Source: Acephala macrosclerotiorum (Eukaryota > Ascomycota > Leotiomycetes > Helotiales > Mollisiaceae). Taken from it: a stretch of DNA of 64,000 bases. The translations under genes and the position numbers were made by a program. Location of the stretch: positions 1-64,000 of the forward strand of contig MU119249.1 of the NCBI GenBank assembly GCA_014904845.1. Reading direction: 5' to 3'. Below the pieces are notes generated by a model. The model saw only the letters and a program-made list of their open reading frames with translations, made no database searches and had not been told where the DNA came from. Shown here piece by piece: positions 11,025-23,713 of this stretch (positions are counted from its first letter, which is position 1; each line of letters opens with the position of its first letter).

Positions 11025-11818
11025 ATGTCTTCAAACGAAATCGAGCCCACCTGCAGCGCAATATCAATCATTCCCGAAGCCGACGCCATAGTCTCTGAAA
11101 CAGACGAACAACCTGTCAAATCCAAGCGCTATAGGGATCTACCCATTGAGATCAAGGAGATGATTATCAAGTACTCCTTCTGCGACTGGGACTTGGCATC
11201 TCAGAAGCTACCAAGTTGTATCCGAGGCCTGCGAGGCACTGCTGCCGACGTCTTCTACAATACGTCCGTTTTCGATCTGCGTGGTATTCAAATCAAGCAG
11301 TTGGCAAAGATGCCTCGCCACGTCTTCAATCAGATCCGTCATATGGCTATCAAGTAAGCACCTTCTATTAATCTCAGGACATTGCTAAAACCAACTTCAG
11401 TTTCCGTACCGATTTGCGAGAGAGATGCCGCTTGATCCCAGAAAAGATAGCGCTTCGCACCTTACATATCTACCAAGGCAATCGTCCAACGTACTGCGAG
11501 ATGGCCCTCTGGTCGGAGTGCCGCTGGATCATCGACTACAGCCCCAAGGTTCACAAGCTTTCTCTCACTTTGCAACTGCCAACTAGCATCTATGTGGATG
11601 GTTTCGACAGTCGCCTTACGTTTCCACCAGATCTCGTGAACGGCTATCTGATGAGGAAGAAATTCGCTGCTAAAGCTGTGCCTAGAATCAGCACTCAGCT
11701 AGGAATCGAGGGTGAGGGTCCGGAGGACAAGGAGAGTAGAGATGATCTGACGTGGGTTTGGAAGGCTCCTCATGGCATTTTCCTCAAATGGTCTCCTGAC
11801 TACAAGACCATTGAGTAA
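11025..11818 (+). CDS. F-box-like protein, 248 residues
   Basis: Two exons, 11025-11353 and 11401-11818, with a 47-nt intron (donor GTAAGC, acceptor TTCAG) that splits an Asn codon. After a variable N-terminus of about 35 residues comes RDLPIEIKEMIIKYSF, an F-box-like start (LPxEI..MI). A Leu/His-rich region follows that could form short LRR-like strands. There is no recognisable C-terminal domain. F-box proteins recruit substrates to SCF ubiquitin ligases, but in fungi many members of this broad class have no known substrate. A related architecture is found at 40691-41501. The ATG at 11025 is the first one in frame after the upstream AT-rich leader. Confidence 0.7.
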
Positions 11819-12782
11819 GATGGAGCTTTTTAGGGATCCGGTTATGGAAGGGGTGATCGTTGTCTCTGGACTGCATGGAGGGGTACACAGATACACCATG
11901 CTTTGTTATGAGCCTTTCCAGCACAATGAATGGTTTTGCGCCGTCTCTTCTTCGAATTCTCGTGTGATTCACCCGCTCGTGATGTTCTCAATATTACAGT
12001 AGCGGGGTACCAGAACACTCTGCGAGACTGACGTGCTAGCACCTAGAGAAGAAACACCTTCGCAGCCATGGTGACAATGTTGGACCATGCCAACACTGCT
12101 CCGCCAGATCTTGTCCAACCCAAGCACAGAGAATTGAAAGAAGGCAAACACCCAATGCCATTCTCGAAGAAGTCGATGTTCTTGAGAGTAGACGACAGCA
12201 GCATACTTGCATTTGTACCTCCTTAACCACAATCCCTACTTTCAAAGAGCTGTTCACCAAGTATTTCCTTACAATAGCATTTCTAAGTATGCGTTTGCAT
12301 TTAGTATTGTTCGGATATTTTGAGCGTGGCTTGGATGCTTAGTGAGATGAATTATCGTCTAGCTTTAACGGCGATTAATCCCATCACTTGTTTTAAGAGA
12401 ATTCATATCATTTACCAAGCAAATGTGAGCGGCAATGACTCCAGTAACTGGCTCCCGAGGTCGTGATTGGCTTCGAGTTGATGACCAATGGCCTGCCCCG
12501 GCACTACCTCCTCAACCTGCATTAAATCCGATTTTAGCGCTCCCGCAATGTGGATGCAACTGCAGCTGCTAGCTCCAGCTCCTCTATCACGTACCTTCAC
12601 CATGGATTTGTCAGCATCTCAAGATGATTCTACGAAGAAAATTATCTCCATGACCGAAAGTTTGATTTGGCATCTACCTCCTAGAGATATCAAGGCAGTA
12701 TTTAAGACAAGAAGCTCGTCGAGTTGAAGATCCAGCAAGAAAGCAATCCAAATCTCACGTGCAAATTCCTTCGAGGATCAAG
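11819..12782. other. Intergenic; possible short coding remnant at 12602-12727
   Basis: An ATG-started frame of 41 codons at 12602-12727 ends just before the regulator gene. It has no recognisable domain, so I do not call it a gene. The rest shows nothing. Confidence 0.4.
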
Positions 12783-13931
12783 ATGAACAAAAAATCGCCC
12801 ATTGGACAGACAAAGAAGAGAAATCGCACAATAGTTTCCTGTACTGAGTGCCACAGACGGAAACAGAAATGTGATAGAACCCATCCTTGCCAGGACTGTC
12901 GAGAGAGGGGTGTCCCGGACAAATGTCAATACGGAAGGTACGCAAGCCCTCGACGCCAACCTCAATCAAGCATTTACTGACTCGAGAATGACGAATAGGA
13001 AGCCAGATGCAGAAATTTCTTCGGGGTCAAGAATGTCCGGCAAGGCAGCAATCTCTAGATTTAGAAGGATCATGAGTGGTGAGGAAGTGATTCTAAGTCC
13101 GGAATCTGTTGTTCAATTGGCGAGCTCTGCATTCATGTCTACCCTTGAACCAGTAACTGCATCGCATAACTTCGAGCTAGTGCGTCAGGAACCTCATACC
13201 CAGAAGTTCCTGACTCGGAGTCGGGGATACGCCGTTACCATCCCAAACATTTCAAATGGCTTAAACTACAACAACGGATTGGACAGCTATGATCCATTCT
13301 CCATCCTGCCCGATATAGAAGGCGAGCCCGTGCCGAAACAATTACTGATCAGATACTGTGCGTAACCCCCAAATTCCTTCAGCCGAGAAGATCGCATGCT
13401 TACTGATCACAGATGTTGAACGACTGGCACCCTGGCTCTGCTATCTGGACGCCGAATTGGATCTCCAAGCCCCGAAGATTGCTTGGTTGGGGTTTGCTGT
13501 GAAACATGCAGCGTTCTATTATGCAACCTTGCTTACGGCAGCTGTGCATCTGAATCGAAGGCGAAAATTGAAGGATCCGGCTGCGTTGATTTGGTACAAG
13601 GTTCACACGATACAGTTGGCGAATGAACAGATGAATCATACGCAGGATGCGGCTAGTGATGAGATGATCATGACTGCGCTTGTGTTGCTTTACTTCAATG
13701 TGAGTGACTCTTTCCATTTTTTTGTTGCCGGGCTGACAAGTTGTGACCCAGGTCGGAGGCGCAAATGTGGACGAGTACGAAATACACTTGAGGGGTATCG
13801 ACCAAATGCTCAAGTTCAGAGGCGGGATGAAGAATCTGGGAATGAGGGGAATGGTGAAGAACTGGCTATCAATAGCTTTTGGTCCTTGGCACGAGTCATT
13901 TGAGTTTGGTCAGTTCGCGAAAACTAGTTGA
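12783..13931 (+). CDS. Zn2Cys6 transcription factor (short)
   Basis: Four exons (12783-12937, 12999-13357, 13413-13699, 13752-13931) give 326 residues. The binuclear zinc cluster is complete: Cys20, 23, 30, 36, 39 and 48 in CTECHRRKQKC...CQDCRERGVPDKC, preceded by a basic stretch. The remainder has the helical, Leu/Ala-rich character of the fungal-specific regulatory region (AALIWYKVHTIQLANEQMNHT) but is shorter than the usual 450-700 residues. The last exon ends in a coding-like sequence, so a further 3' exon or a truncation is possible. Only GTG precedes the ATG at 12783. It converges with the isochorismatase-like gene (85 bp between stops), and the amidase is the next gene beyond. A local regulatory role is an inference. 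Confidence 0.8.
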
Positions 13932-14016
13932 GAAGGAAATTTGATTTGATCTATTTTCTACGTTCCTCATTCTTCGACTTCTGCTATCGACCTTGACCAT
14001 TTTATTCCATTCACCA

Positions 14017-14778
14017 CTATGCTGTTGCGTTTTCCTTCAAACTTGCAGACCATTCAGCCACAGTCATGACCCTGTGCGCAAATAGTGGCCAGATGAGCTC
14101 AGTGGCCGCTTCTGCTGCCTTGATTGTGAAGCCGGCAGAGCAGTCTTTCAGCATAGTGACGTTGTATCCCCTGTCCCTCCGTCAGTATTTTGTTTTCGGT
14201 ATCAGAGGTTGAGTCAAACTCACAGTTCATAAGCGTATCTCGCTGTGGACTCCATGCAAGTGTTGGCAGTCAAACCTCCGATCACGACATTGGTCACATC
14301 CCTTTGACGAAGCTGATAGTCGAGATCTGTATTTTGGAAGGAGCTGCCATTTTGTCAGTACCTCTCGTTTCTCAAATTCTACAGCATCCCATGAATGAGA
14401 AAAGACAGACCTGCTACTCCAGTGCTTACTAACAACCACGTCCCCATTATCCCCCCTCGGCTCTAGTCCCTCAAAAATCTCCACCCCCCAACTCCCCTGT
14501 TCAAACGCCCTATTCTTCCCCTGACTCTTCTGCATCGGCGTCGCATGCTCCCATCCCAAAATAAAATTCTCCCCAGCTTGTTGATGTAACCCATAATAAA
14601 TTGGAATTTTATGGGCTCGAGCGGTGGTGACGAATGCTTTGAGGTGGACGAGAGTGTTGGTGTGTGTCATTGAGGCAGAGACGAGGGGGTTGAGTTTCCC
14701 GGAGGGGTGGAGGAAGTCGTTGTAAGGGTCGATGAGAATGCAAGCTGTGTTGCCAGTTGTGTTAGGGAGGGAGGCCAT
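14017..14778 (-). CDS. Isochorismatase-like cysteine hydrolase
   Basis: Three exons (14778-14411, 14343-14224, 14170-14017) give 213 residues. The catalytic triad of the isochorismatase/nicotinamidase fold is visible: Asp17 in LIDPYNDF, Lys118 in VVSKHW and Cys151 in GLTANTCMES. TANTC and the SSSF(Q)NTDLD segment with the Arg-Gln-Arg-Asp stretch match the fungal subgroup of cysteine hydrolases. Introns have branch motifs GTACTGAC and ATACTGAC. The family hydrolyses amides or vinyl ethers such as isochorismate, nicotinamide, ureidoacrylate and N-carbamoyl compounds; the substrate here is not determined. No targeting signal is seen, so cytosolic. It neighbours a Zn2Cys6 regulator and an amidase. 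Confidence 0.9.
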
Positions 14779-16025
14779 AGCTTTTGGGTGGTGGTTTGGG
14801 GGAAGTTTTTGAAAGTGAGGGGGACGCTGAAGGAAGAAGAAGCGGGTGTGTTCACCAGTTTTATGAAGTCAATGACTTTGGCTTGATAGTGCGCGTGGGT
14901 ATAGGATTCTAGGACATAATGCGCTTCAGAATGATGCTCCGTAAGAGTGCAGCATTGTGGGTGAGGTGGGGGCCACTTGACGCTCGAGGCTACCATCAGC
15001 ACCATCAATTGACTCCAACTTGAACACAGAAGGCTTGAAATTATCCCGGGAGATCGGGTGTCATTTTTGAGCGCGAGTCAGGAGTTTTGAAAAAGGCTTA
15101 ATAAATCAGGGATGTCAGCGGCCATAAGGCGATGGGTCTTGTAAGCTACACAAGCGTTCCCGAGCTGCATAATCCCCGATGCAGGAGATATCACGTACGA
15201 GAACTTAGTTAGAATCAAGGCTATTACGAAGCTTCTTTTCAGGCTAAAAAAGATTCAGTGGGAAGTAGTATGGCAATGAATGCAAGCTGGCCGGGTACTG
15301 CCTAAGTCATCAGTTTACAGAAAAGGGGTGCAACCGAGGTTTCTTCCCGCGTGAAAACGGAAATGTTCCCTCCTCACTTTCAATACAAGAGAAGAAGGCC
15401 CTCGAAATAAGCTCTAAATTCCATACCACCTAATCATTCTCCCCGCAGAATCTCAGTATCCACCACCACCCATCTAGTCGCGGAATTCCTCATTCTCAAC
15501 CCCAAGCGAGCCCCCAATCCAGCTAGTCTGCCCCCTCCTAACCTCCGACAAAAACGTCTTATAAATTTAAATACGCAAATATTTCTCCAACAAACTACAA
15601 GAAGCGTTCGACTTAGGCAGGTTGATCAGGTCACTTGTGGTTTAAGAGGTGGATTAACATGAGAAAAGCGCCTGCCCCGAGCTCAAAAGCGAGAGCACAC
15701 GCCTTGACGAAAAAAAATCCCAGTCCGACAACCGAGGGATTTTCATAGAACCCACTCTCGAAAATCGAGGGTTCTATGTTTTTACTGATTTTTTCTGTGG
15801 GCTTGTGTATTCCTTTTGTATTTTTGAAAATTTTGGGTGCTTGTTTTGATGTTGATTGTTTTTGCTAGCGTGGGTTTTGCCAGCTCGCTTAAGGGAAGAA
15901 GCGTCGGTGATGTTGTTGATGGGAGCGCGTTCGGAGGACAATTTCATCATCTAGGCATTGAGAGCGTGTCTATTCTCATTCAAATAATAATATGATCTTG
16001 GTACATACAAGAGTTGATTAGTTGA
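14779..16025. other. Intergenic between isochorismatase-like and amidase genes
   Basis: No gene is recognised. It contains the promoter of the isochorismatase-like gene and the hairpin described at 15744-15778. A pyrimidine-rich stretch lies at 15420-15560. Confidence 0.5.
15744..15778. repeat. Perfect inverted repeat / stem-loop
   Basis: CATAGAACCC (15744-15753) pairs perfectly with GGGTTCTATG (15769-15778). Inside it, CTCG and CGAG around AAAAT extend the stem, giving about 14 base pairs with a small loop. A T-rich run follows. The function is unknown; it could be a small transposon-derived palindrome or an RNA hairpin beyond the amidase 3' end. Confidence 0.6.
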
Positions 16026-17900
16026 TCACGGCGTGATCTCGTTTCCCAGCAGCTTCCCAATTTCCTCGGCAATCGCCATGATTCTCTCCTCAGTCAACCT
16101 TCTTCCCACAATTTGTACCGCAACCGGCGCGCCATGATATGCTTCAGCATCGTCTACGAAAGGTCAGCTCTTACTCTCATCTCGCGATGTAGCGCTTACA
16201 TTCTGCTTGGACTGTCTTGTCCATATCATTCAGTGGCTTGAAATTAGCATCCTTCACGTCAATGCTCTTATCCGCAAAGGTGACTGGCACAACAACACTC
16301 GTAAAGTCTAGCAAGTTAATAGCACTCGCATATCCATAGTACTTGAACTGGTTATGTCGTATAGCCGCAGTCGGCGTTATTGGAGCAATGATCGCGTCGA
16401 TCTCCTTGCCGAGCTTCTTTTCCATCAGACGGAACTGCTCAAGATACTCGCACTGGAAAGCCCATTTCTTCAAATGGACACCCCAGAGCTCATTCATGTC
16501 GATTTTTGGGAGACTGGGGTTGATCAGGTCTGCAAAGTTGGGTATCGCGGGCTCGCCGGACTCTTTGAGAGTGTTGAAGATGTCAGCTCCGCCGTCTGAT
16601 GCGTAGATGCTGTTGATTAAGCTGACTGCGTAGTCATGCTTGTATGGCTTCCACGGAAAGACGGTGTGTCCTGCCTTTTTCATCGTTGATACGACGGTCT
16701 CGATGCCGCGCAGAATTGGCGGGTGAGGTAATACCTGCCATGGTCAGCACCGGTGTCCCCGTTCAGCTGAGAACTCACATTGCCATCGCAATTGTAGTAC
16801 CCAAGAGTCAGACCCCCTGAAGCTATCTTGGCGTTGACAGCTTCCGCTTCGACTCCTCGCCAGGGCAGTGGGATGACCTTCGAATCATACTTCCAAGGTT
16901 CCTCTGCCAGGACTGATTGGATGAAAAGGCGCATGTCGGCGACTGAATGTGTCAATGGTCCGCAAACACTGTGCACTGTCTCTTGTCCTTCCATTGAGTT
17001 GGCCATCCTGCCGTAAGGAAGTCGTCCATGGGATGGTCGGAGTCCGTATAGGAAGTTAAAAGCTGATGGGATACGAATGGATCCGCCGATGTCTGTTCCA
17101 ACGCCAATAATACCACCTCTGAATCCGACCATTGCGCCTTCACCTCCTGATGACCCGCCACATGACCAGTTCTTGTTCCCTTCTCTCGTCAACTCGAATT
17201 CTCAACGATGAATTGGGAGGACTCACGTGGGTTTGTCGTTCGTCCAATAACATTGTTCACTGTCTCACAGACCATCAAACTCTGAGGAACGCTGGTCTTG
17301 ACATAGAATACTGCTCCGGCTTTCTCCAGCAAGTCAACGAGGATCGAATTCCCCTCCTCGTATTTCCCGATCCATGAGACGTATCCCATGGATGTTTCCA
17401 GTCCCTACTCCATATTTCAGCCTTTGCGAGCTCCATGTATAGGCTCAAGACCAACCTTGATCCTGAATTGATCTTTCAAGGATATGGGGAGACCATGGAG
17501 AGGTCCAACAGGCTTGCCATCCTTTTTTAAGGCTTCATCAAGCGACTTGGCACGTGCCAACGCGATTTCGGGGAAGAATTCGAGAGCACAATTCGTCTAG
17601 CATTCGTCAGCGAGGCCTTATGCAAATAATAAAGGAACTCACCAATTGATGAGCCAAAGCTGCTCGTTTCAGGAAAGCCGTTGTGACAGTAATAGAAGAC
17701 AGCTTCCCAGCAGCCAGCTGAGCAACCAAGTCGATAGCAGTCGATTCTGTGATAGCAAGCTCCTCAGTAGACATTATCCCACTCTCCTTTGGATATGTCA
17801 TCACTGACACATCTGTTGGCTCTGATTTGATACGCCATTCTTGCGGAATTGAGTCCGCGATGCGTTTCTTTTTGTCTGCGGCAATTTCTTCCCAACCCAT
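16026..17900 (-). CDS. Amidase signature family enzyme (acetamidase-like)
   Basis: Six exons (17900-17643, 17596-17456, 17404-17227, 17179-16779, 16734-16200, 16153-16026) give 546 residues, normal for fungal acetamidase/GatA-like amidases. The catalytic triad is complete with family spacing: Lys127 in GLPISLKD, Ser202 in SCGGSSGGEGA and nucleophile Ser226 in GTDIGGSIRIPS. C-terminal APVAVQIVGRRL is also typical. The enzyme hydrolyses carboxamides to acid plus ammonia; fungal members serve nitrogen acquisition or xenobiotic degradation. All introns are 44-51 nt. The third acceptor has alternatives a few bases apart; I chose the one giving NPRNKNWSCGG. The 5' end lies about 225 bp from the AT-rich island, so heterochromatin may influence its expression. 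Confidence 0.92.
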
Positions 17901-19795
17901 TGCTAGTTCTGGCGCTGAACGAATTTGAAAGAGATGTATGATTCTTGACAGATTGAAGCAGAAAGTCTAGTTGAGAGGTTGCAGATGTAAGTGCCGTAGA
18001 GACCACTGACTAGGTAGTGCGGGGTCGATAAGGTGTTCATGCATATCGTAATCGTGGGGTTGGCCTGAGCAATTGTTTCGGAGCAACATCGCATTGAACT
18101 CGGAGTTCGTTGGCGAATTAGATTGTGGCGATCACCAGTACTTCGAATATTTATATTACTAATAACGATAATTGATTATTCTTTAAATTTATTTACAAAA
18201 ATCGAAAAAAGTATTTTAATATATTTTTTAATTATTAAAAATTCATAGAAATAGAAAATAAAATGCAATTTTTTTAAGTTTATTTTATTTAAATTTGTAA
18301 TTATCAAATTATTATTCGCATTTTTCAAATATATTAACGTTTTCTTATAATCAATAAATCGAAAAAATATTCTTATAAATAATATACTATAAATTTTATT
18401 TCTCTCAATAATAATTATATTAATAATTTTAATAATTTCGTGAAATATAAAACGCTTTATATAAAATATTTACTTGAGTTTTTAATATGTATATTAATCG
18501 TAAAATCTATCAATAAAACTTTCGATAAATTGTTGAAATATTTGAATTCGAAAAAAAGTTTTTTGATTATAATATTTAAATATATTATTAAAAGTCTTAA
18601 TTAAATTAAATCGAATTTATTAAAGCGCGATACGCGATTTCTCAATTTTATTTACTTTAAAAAAAAGTTTTTATTTAAAACTGTATATTATTTTAAGATT
18701 TTTTTAAAAAATCTCAAAATAATACTATTTTTAATTTTTTTTTTCTATTTAATTAAAATTTTTTTTATTACGTTTTTAATTTTTATAAATTTATTATTAA
18801 TATTACTAATTGTAATTATTTTTTCTTCAAATAATAATTTATTAATAATTTTCTATAAATTATCGAAATCGCGTTATACAATTTGTATAAACGTATTATA
18901 ATTATTTTCGTTTTATTCTTTGTACGTAAAATTCGTATTTTCGAGATTTAATAAATTTTTTTTTTAAAATATAATAATAATATCGTAAAAACTTCGAAAA
19001 TAAAAATAAAATTTATAAAATTTATACGTAAAAAAACAATATAATAAATTAATCGAATCTTGAAAATAGAAAACGCGTAAATTTAAAAAGAAAAAATTTA
19101 TTAATAAAATCGAAAAAAATTATAAATTTTTATATTTGTAAAAAAATTACACAAAAAAAATAAACAAATATTTTTACGTTTTAAATAATTGAAAATTACG
19201 AAATTTATTTGTTTTTACGAGAAAAGTTTTTAAAACGTATTAATATATATAATTGAAATATCGTAATATTAATTTCGAATAAAAAATTTTGAAAATTTTA
19301 AATAAACAATTTTATATTAATTTCTTATAAAACGTATTAAATAAATTTTTTTTAAAAAAAAAAAAAAAAACAAATACTTATAAATTGTTTTTATAGAAAA
19401 AATATATATAAATTTTTAAAAAAAAATCGTCGTAAAATACTCAAATAAATAAAATATATTCGATTAATAAAATTATTTATATATAAAGTAATACAAATTA
19501 AAATTTTAAAAAAATAAAAAAATAAATAAATAATATTAAAAAAAAATTATAATTTTTAAATTAATGTAAAATTGAAAAATTGTAATTGAAAAATTTTAAA
19601 AAAAAAAAAAAATTAAAAAAAGTTTTCTTATAAATCATAGTAAATATTATATTAATAAACGTTTATACAATTTGAATACAATCAAATATAATCGAAATAT
19701 ATTCAAATATATTAAAATATATTTAAAAATATTTTCTATAAATTTCAAAAATTAAAATTTTTTAAAATTTTCTAAAAAAAAAAATAATAATACAA

Positions 19796-19805
19796 NNNNN
19801 NNNNN
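19796..19805. other. Assembly gap (10 N)
   Basis: Ten Ns join two AT-rich contig ends. The true gap size is unknown. The right side begins directly in the 9-bp minisatellite. Confidence 0.99.
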
Positions 19806-19878
19806 TTTATTTTATTTATTTTATTTATTTTATTTATTTTATTTATTTTATTTATTTTATTTATTTTATTTATTTTAT
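19806..19878. repeat. 9-bp minisatellite (TTTTATTTA)n, second block
   Basis: About eight copies of the same unit as at position 1, immediately right of the N gap. The array probably caused the assembly to break and may be longer than shown. Confidence 0.95.
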
Positions 19879-20613
19879 TATTAATTTTTCGATTTTATTA
19901 AATAATTTTTAAATCGATTAAAATATTATATTATAAAAATTCGATCGCGTTTAAAATACGTCGAATTATTAATATTTTTATTAATTATATAAAATACGAT
20001 TTTTTAAAATATAATATAAATAGAAAAAAATTTTATAATACGAATACGAAATAATTAAATTATTAATTTAATTATTTTTTTAATTTTAATTATTAATTTA
20101 TATATTAAATAATATTTTTTTGATTTTTTTTATAAATATACAAATAATTAAAAATTAAAATATTATTAAATTAAATTTTATATTAATTTTATAAAAAAAA
20201 ATTTAATTAAAATAAAAATTAAAATATTATTAAATTAAATTTTATATTAATTTTATAAAAAAAAAAATTAATTAAAATAAAAATTAAAATATATATATAA
20301 AAAAAAAAATAAATATAATACAAAATATTAAAATTAAAAAATATTTTTTATTTTAAAAACGATTTTTTTTTAAAAAAATTATTTAATTAATATTATATAA
20401 AATTATTATAATTTTATAAAAAATTTATAATATAATTAATATTATTATAAAAAAATTATTAATATCGAAATATATATATATATTTATTGCGTATTTTAAT
20501 TAAAAAAAATTAATATAAAATTTGAAAATATATTAATATTATTAATTTTAAATTTAATACGTAAAAATTATAATTATTAAATATAATATATTAATATATT
20601 TAAATATTTTAAT

Positions 20614-20677
<64 letters not shown>

Positions 20678-22358
20678 TTTTATAAAAAATAATATTACGT
20701 TTAAAAATATATTAAATAATTTCATTAAAACGCGAAAATTTTATTATTATAAATATTTTTTTTATTTATTATTAACAATGTATTATAAATAGTTTTTTAT
20801 TATTATTTTATTTATTTTAATATAAATTAATATACAAATTATATGCGATTATATTTAAATTAAATTTCAATATAAATATATAAAATATATAATTAAAAAA
20901 TAGTATATTACGTATAAAACGACGTAAAAACAATATCGATTAAATATTATAATTATTTATTTCAAATAAAAAATTTTATCGAAACGCGATAAAATTAAAT
21001 AATAATAATATAATAAATTTAATATAAAATACTTCGATTATTGATTATAAAATATTTCGTAATTCGAAAATTATTATCGTTAAAAAAAATATATATATAT
21101 ATATTATTTCGAGATTAATATTATTAAACGTATTAAAAATCACGTAATAATAAATTATAAAAATAAAAAAAATAAAAATAAAAAAAATATAAAAATATAT
21201 ATTTATAATTTTAATAATAATTTAATAAATATATTAAATATTAATTTGTTTTTTTTTTTAAAAATTTATTAAAATTATATATTTTAATATTTATTCGTTA
21301 TTAAAAAATTAATTTAATTCGATTAAAATATTATATTTATTATAATAATATATAAAAAAATTTTAAAAGTTTTTAATTATTATAAAAGAAAAAAATTTAT
21401 ATAATTTAATTATAGAAATCAAATTATAATTTAGTAATTACTTTAAAAAATATATTAAATTCATATTATAAATTATATAAATATTTAAAAAAAAAAAATT
21501 AAAAAAATATATACGAAAAAAAAAATTTTAATTTTAAAAATATTTAAATATTATATTTTTTAAATATATTAATCGTATAATTCGTAATTTTTTATATAAA
21601 TATTAATTAATTATTATTTTAAAATAAATTTTAAATAAAATATTAAATAAATAATCAAATTAAAATAAAATTTAATAATTTTAAAAAATATTTTCTAGTT
21701 TAAAAATCGTTTAAAAATTATTTAAAAAATTTAAAAATTGAATTTTTAAATAAAATTTTATTTAATAAAATATAATAATTTAATTTAATTTAATAATCTT
21801 TATAAAAATATATATATATATATATATATATAATATAAAATATAATTAATTTAAAAAAAATTAATATTAAATTTATATATTAATTAAATATTTTATTTTT
21901 TATTTTTTTAATAATAATATAAAATTAATAAAAAAAATTATTAATTTATTTTTATTATTTATATATAATTATAATAAATTTAATTTTCGTTTATAATAAT
22001 TTTTAATTATAAATAAAATAAAAAAATATAAAATATTTTAAAATATTTATATTATTAAAAATACGATTATTAATTTTTATTATAATTATTATTATAAATA
22101 ATAAAAATATAATAAATATTATTAATATAATTTAAATTTTAATATTAATAATAATAAAATTTATATTATTTTAAATCGTTAAAAATAAAATATAATATAA
22201 AATAATATTAATTATATATAATCTCGAATCGCACGTAAATATTATATAATATTTATTTTAATAATTAATTTTATAATAAAATATTTTTTATATTTTACGT
22301 TATATTCTATTTTTAACGATTTAAATTTATAATTTTTTTATTCGTACTAATTTTACTA

Positions 22359-22582
22359 GCGCGAGTAAAAACGTTTTTTTTTTTATATTCTTAGAAATTT
22401 TATAAAAAGTTTTATAAAAAGTTTTACAAAAAGCTTTAAATATTAAAAGCGATACATTTTAACGTTTTTTAACAAAACTTTAACGTAAAAACGTATACTA
22501 AATATCACGTTTTATTATATAATCTCTAAGTAAACTTTTTTTTTCTTTGGTAAGATACTTTTAACTACCGTCAAAGGCATAG
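22359..22582 (+). repeat. RIP-shifted third copy of the island-edge repeat
   Basis: Aligns by eye with 118-350 and 444-658: GCGCGAGTAAAAACG, TATTAAAAGCGATACAT, TCACGTTTTATTA, then CTACCGTCAAAGGCATA. Many C-to-T and G-to-A differences are present. It ends at the same CAAAGGCATA terminus, after which base composition returns to normal. Confidence 0.75.
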
Positions 22583-23713
22583 CTTATTAGTGTAAAATAG
22601 GAGTTTCTTTTACACAAAGTAATTATCCATAATAGTTTTTATCATTGTCAAATCTATTCTCTCAGCCGCTTTCGCCTTTCTCTGGTATTCCATTTTGCCC
22701 ATCTTGTGCGTGTCCTTCATATTTGCGATGTATCCAGATGCTCGGGCTTTATATTTCGGAGACTTGCTAGAAGATATATTCCGCCGCAAGCTTCCTATAC
22801 AGATGTACAAGCATTATCACGAGATCAAATTTGGCTAGGAGGATAAAGCAACGACCCGACTCTTATTTAGGGCCAATGTTGCATTGGAATATATGTTCCA
22901 AGCCTGTAAAACTTCATTATTTGTGGCGTTTCTGGCGTGTAAAAGCCTCGCAGCTCGCAGGTGCTCATCGTGACGTCCTCACGTAAACGTCTATTGGGGG
23001 ATTTTTAAGAACTTGCATTTAAGTAGGTCTAGATTATTAGAAGCCAAAATTTAGAGCTTATAAAAGCAGTAGTACTAACAACAAGGAGAGTGGGAACGAA
23101 ATATCACATAAATCCAATAATGTCCGGATGTTTCAGAACCTCTAGCTTTCGATAAATGTGGCTTTTGATGGCCGTCTTTGCGTGCGGCATTTGCTGACAT
23201 GGATCCCAAATTGGCGCTGTGAGGTATCCTCGTACAGGTGGGCAAGGGAGCCAAAATTGACTCCTTGCTCAACGTCATCGCAGTTTAATAGGATGAAAGA
23301 AGCGGCTGTGTTCAGAGCAGCAGGCATATTAGCAATATCTGAAAATAGACGATAGGGAAACTGTAGCAGATTCTGAAAAGGGCCGGAAGAGGTTCCCACT
23401 GAACATAATCCAGCTGACTCTTTATGTGCTCAGGACTCAGGGCTCTGCTCAGGCTAAAGCAGCGACTGCTCAGGTTCAAAGACTGATATGGACTCTGGTG
23501 GGCAAAATTGTTATCTGAGATTATAACGGTAAAAAGGGTCTTCGCTAAATAGAAGTGGTTTGGGAGTGTAGTGCAAAATCGAATCCACCGCGTCGTCATC
23601 CTCCATTGAAGAAGGCCACTAAGATATTATACAAAACGCCATGAACCACAAAATTTTTGTCTCCTTTCTCCTCTCTATCTTCATCTTCGTATTCCTGATG
23701 TCTCTCGTCTCAA
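22583..23713. other. Intergenic between island and RRM-like array
   Basis: Normal base composition returns. Short open frames on the minus strand (22610-22810, 23312-23599) show no domain. I see no gene. Confidence 0.5.

Larger units (their letters stand above)
18126..22358. repeat. AT-rich, RIP-type island
   Basis: Extremely AT-rich sequence with no credible coding frame. Remaining C residues are nearly always followed by G, the pattern expected if C in CpA, CpT and CpC was converted to T on both strands. It includes an (AAT)n run (about 20612-20676), (AT)n runs (about 21808-21832), homopolymers, and the minisatellite block at 19806-19878 next to the N gap. This composition in Pezizomycotina is the signature of repeats hit by repeat-induced point mutation, normally heterochromatic. 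The original element cannot be identified by eye. Confidence 0.9.

Noticed and set aside
12759..12782. Earlier start for the Zn2Cys6 regulator
   Set aside because: It would need GTG as start. The ATG at 12783 still precedes the whole zinc cluster.
14667..15008. Minus-strand frame overlapping the start of the isochorismatase-like gene
   Set aside because: Out of frame with the recognised domain and low-complexity at its end. It is not needed for a complete protein.
22610..22810. Short basic ORF at the island edge
   Set aside because: Sixty-six codons, no domain, next to repeat DNA; most likely chance.
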